This document shows, one piece after another, positions 63,902 to 64,000 of a stretch of DNA of 64,000 nucleotides (the stretch's first letter is position 1; each line of letters starts with the position of its first letter). The translations under genes were made by a program, and so were the position numbers. This stretch comes from Acetobacterium wieringae (GTDB taxonomy: Bacteria; Bacillota; Clostridia; Eubacteriales; Eubacteriaceae), in assembly GCF_001766835.1 (NCBI RefSeq), contig NZ_LKEU01000035.1, positions 62,001 through 126,000 of the forward strand, given 5' to 3'. The notes under the pieces were generated by a model, which saw only the letters and a program-made list of their open reading frames with translations, had not been told where the DNA came from and ran no database searches.

Positions 63902-64000
63902 TTGAATCTCTATACCATCCTGATTACACTACTGATTTTATGTGTCCTGGTGATTGTGCATGAACTGGGACATTTTATGGTTGCCAAAAAAACTGGCATC
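63902..64000 (+). CDS. rseP: Site-2 type membrane metalloprotease RseP (partial, N-terminus only)
   Basis: Thirty-three codons from TTG 63902 to the window edge. The first membrane helix leads straight into VIVHELGHFMVAKKTG, the zinc-binding H-E-x-x-H of intramembrane proteases that cleave anti-sigma factors and signal peptides. It begins eight bases after cdsA, with a weak AGGTGA in front. The dxr gene that commonly sits between cdsA and rseP is not there. Confidence 0.9.
   Translation, partial: MNLYTILITLLILCVLVIVHELGHFMVAKKTGI

Overview
The window looks like a chromosomal segment of an anaerobic acetogen of the order Eubacteriales, most probably Acetobacterium or a close relative. This is inferred from a complete Firmicutes-type 1,2-propanediol microcompartment locus run by a PocR-domain kinase, an rsbV/rsbW/sigma cassette, AddAB recombination enzymes, ChW repeats, moderate GC and strong AGGAGG ribosome binding sites. 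No phage, insertion sequence or CRISPR array was seen.

Layout. 1-1336 (-) is the N-terminal part of a surface lipoprotein. 1748-8967 is an operon of a STAS protein, two GH3-family acyl-acid amido synthetase-like enzymes and a heterodimeric ABC exporter. It is followed by a long inverted repeat (8993-9117) and two paralogous ATP-grasp ligases (9181-11015). Next come a small DNA glycosylase, a membrane diguanylate cyclase (-) and tRNA-Ala(GGC) (-). 13426-31220 is the propanediol-utilization (pdu) locus: sensor kinase, AraC-type response regulator, then shell proteins, B12-dependent diol dehydratase with its reactivase, PduL, EutJ-like protein, a flavoprotein, PduN, PduO with a free-standing copy of its second domain, PduP, PduS, an unidentified membrane protein and PduT. 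31365-32711 encodes a Lys/Ala/Glu repeat protein.

32867-45000 is housekeeping: dnaX-ybaB-recR, ptsI-ptsH, ytxH/DUF948, rsbV-rsbW-sigma (the sigma gene carries an apparent one-base frameshift), an EF-G paralogue, xpt, murI and trpS. 45055-52081 is addB-addA. Then follow an orphan FtsX-type permease, a secreted subtilase with ChW repeats (-), an operon of a TM1266-family protein plus an NMT1/TauA-type ABC importer behind an attenuator-like leader, a RidA protein, a YheO-type regulator, and uppS-cdsA-rseP (rseP cut by the right edge).

How it works together. The kinase/regulator pair probably senses propanediol and drives the pdu operon. PduCDE dehydrates the diol inside the shell, PduP and PduL convert propionaldehyde to propionyl-phosphate, PduO and PduS regenerate the cobalamin cofactor, and PduS/PduT may carry electrons across the shell. 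PduQ (propanol dehydrogenase) and PduW (kinase) are not in the window. The least explained part is the STAS-GH3-GH3-ABC operon with its ATP-grasp neighbours, which has the make-up of a small-molecule conjugation and export system.
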